Source: Terriglobia bacterium | Lineage (GTDB): Bacteria > Acidobacteriota > Terriglobia > Terriglobales > Acidobacteriaceae | Direction of reading: 5' to 3' | Assembly (NCBI GenBank): GCA_020073285.1 | Contig: JAIQFM010000032.1 | Location: 1-32,863, forward strand | Length of the DNA: 32,863 nucleotides | Part shown: one piece after another, positions 32,593-32,863 of the stretch | Layout: each line of letters starts with the position of its first letter | Numbering within the stretch: the first letter of the stretch is position 1 | Notes under the pieces: model-generated | Seen by the model: only the letters and a program-made list of their open reading frames with translations | Database searches by the model: none | What the model was told of the DNA's origin: nothing | Made by a program: the position numbers and the translations under genes

Positions 32593-32863
32593 ATGCCGCA
32601 GGCGCTTCCCATCACGTCAGCCGACCAAGCAGGCATCCCTGCCCCAGGTCCCCTTGCTGGCGGACCTGCCACGCGCCTACTGAACTCTACATCGGCCAAA
32701 TCGTTCGCCTCCTTAATTGCAGACATCTCGGCCACAGCCCCCCTTGCTGGCAAACCTGCCACGAACCCACAGACCTCTCCATCGGCCAAGCCGTTCGCCT
32801 CCTTGGTTGCAGACACTGCGGCCGCAGCCCCCCTTGCTGGCAAACCTGCCACGCGCCCACAGA
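32593..32863 (+). CDS. fliK: Probable flagellar hook-length control protein FliK, N-terminal part (runs off the window)
   Basis: An open frame from ATG 32593 to the window end (90 codons, incomplete), rich in Ala, Pro, Ser and Thr as FliK N-terminal rulers often are. It contains an in-frame 30-residue tandem repeat beginning PLAGGPATR, PLAGKPATN and PLAGKPATR, with SAKSFASL/SAKPFASL in the middle of each unit. The identification rests mainly on position: fliK commonly follows fliJ. The diagnostic C-terminal domain is outside the window. No ribosome-binding site is obvious. A GTG at 32527 is in frame and would add 22 residues of unnatural composition. Confidence 0.55.
   Translation, partial: MPQALPITSADQAGIPAPGPLAGGPATRLLNSTSAKSFASLIADISATAPLAGKPATNPQTSPSAKPFASLVADTAAAAPLAGKPATRPQ
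32650..32863 (+). repeat. 90-bp in-frame tandem repeat
   Basis: CCCTTGCTGGC recurs at 32651, 32741 and 32831, exactly 90 bases apart, and the sequence between is clearly related, especially between the second and third unit. At least two full units plus a partial third are present, and the array may continue past the window. The period is a multiple of three and keeps the reading frame. Confidence 0.85.

Noticed and set aside
32532-32852. Minus-strand repetitive frame opposite the fliK-like gene
   Set aside because: The repeat is also open on the other strand, but operon direction and the position after fliJ favour the plus strand.
32651-32863. Spaced repeats at the right edge as a CRISPR array
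   Set aside because: Units are contiguous 90-bp in-frame coding repeats with similar sequence throughout, not short repeats with unique spacers.

Overview
The window is GC-rich chromosomal DNA from a motile, Gram-negative-type bacterium. RND efflux systems, a flagellar basal-body operon, a possible hopanoid-type deacetylase remnant and a dispersed palindrome of the kind I associate with Acidobacteriota make that phylum the best guess. This is inference; the window holds no rRNA or tRNA.

Layout. (1) 1-8116: two RND efflux units on the + strand. One is a CzcA/CusA-type heavy-metal pump, with only the tail of its adaptor in the window. The other is an adaptor plus an AcrB/MexF-type pump. No outer-membrane channel gene is present. 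Between them lies a minus-strand gene remnant (ChbG/HpnK N-terminus abutting an unrelated tail). (2) 8158-9683: an SDR epimerase convergent with a NUDIX hydrolase. (3) 9913-15498: a polyphosphate-related neighbourhood. An RMD1/DUF155-like membrane protein is translationally coupled to a CHAD protein with a Ppx-like C-terminus on the minus strand. Divergent from them are a small protein and polyphosphate kinase ppk1. (4) 15536-15990: a scar made of a MazF-like N-terminus and two pieces of an aldo/keto reductase, followed by a second SDR epimerase. (5) 17375-22404: a signalling block. It holds an OmpR-type regulator with a histidine-kinase-like protein lacking a recognisable ATP site, an EAL-HDOD protein, a receiver plus EAL phosphodiesterase pair, and a decayed paralogue of the kinase-like protein. 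(6) 22501-32863: flagellar genes: a sigma-54 activator without a DNA-binding domain, a FleS-like kinase, a FleR-like regulator, flgB-flgC-fliE-fliF-fliG-fliH-fliI-fliJ, and the start of a probable fliK with 30-residue repeats.

How it fits together. The kinase/regulator pair directly precedes and overlaps the basal-body genes, and most junctions are ATGA/GTGA-type overlaps, so this is probably one long early/middle flagellar transcript. A good -24/-12 sigma-54 promoter candidate lies at the end of the first activator gene, just before the kinase. The two EAL-domain genes each carry a near-consensus sigma-28 (FliA) promoter, one on each strand. This suggests that c-di-GMP turnover or binding is switched on late in flagellar assembly. 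The most interesting leads are these paired sigma-28 promoters, the HTH-less activator beside a sigma-54 promoter, the ATP-site-less kinase-like family with a dead paralogue, and the CHAD/RMD1/ppk1 neighbourhood.
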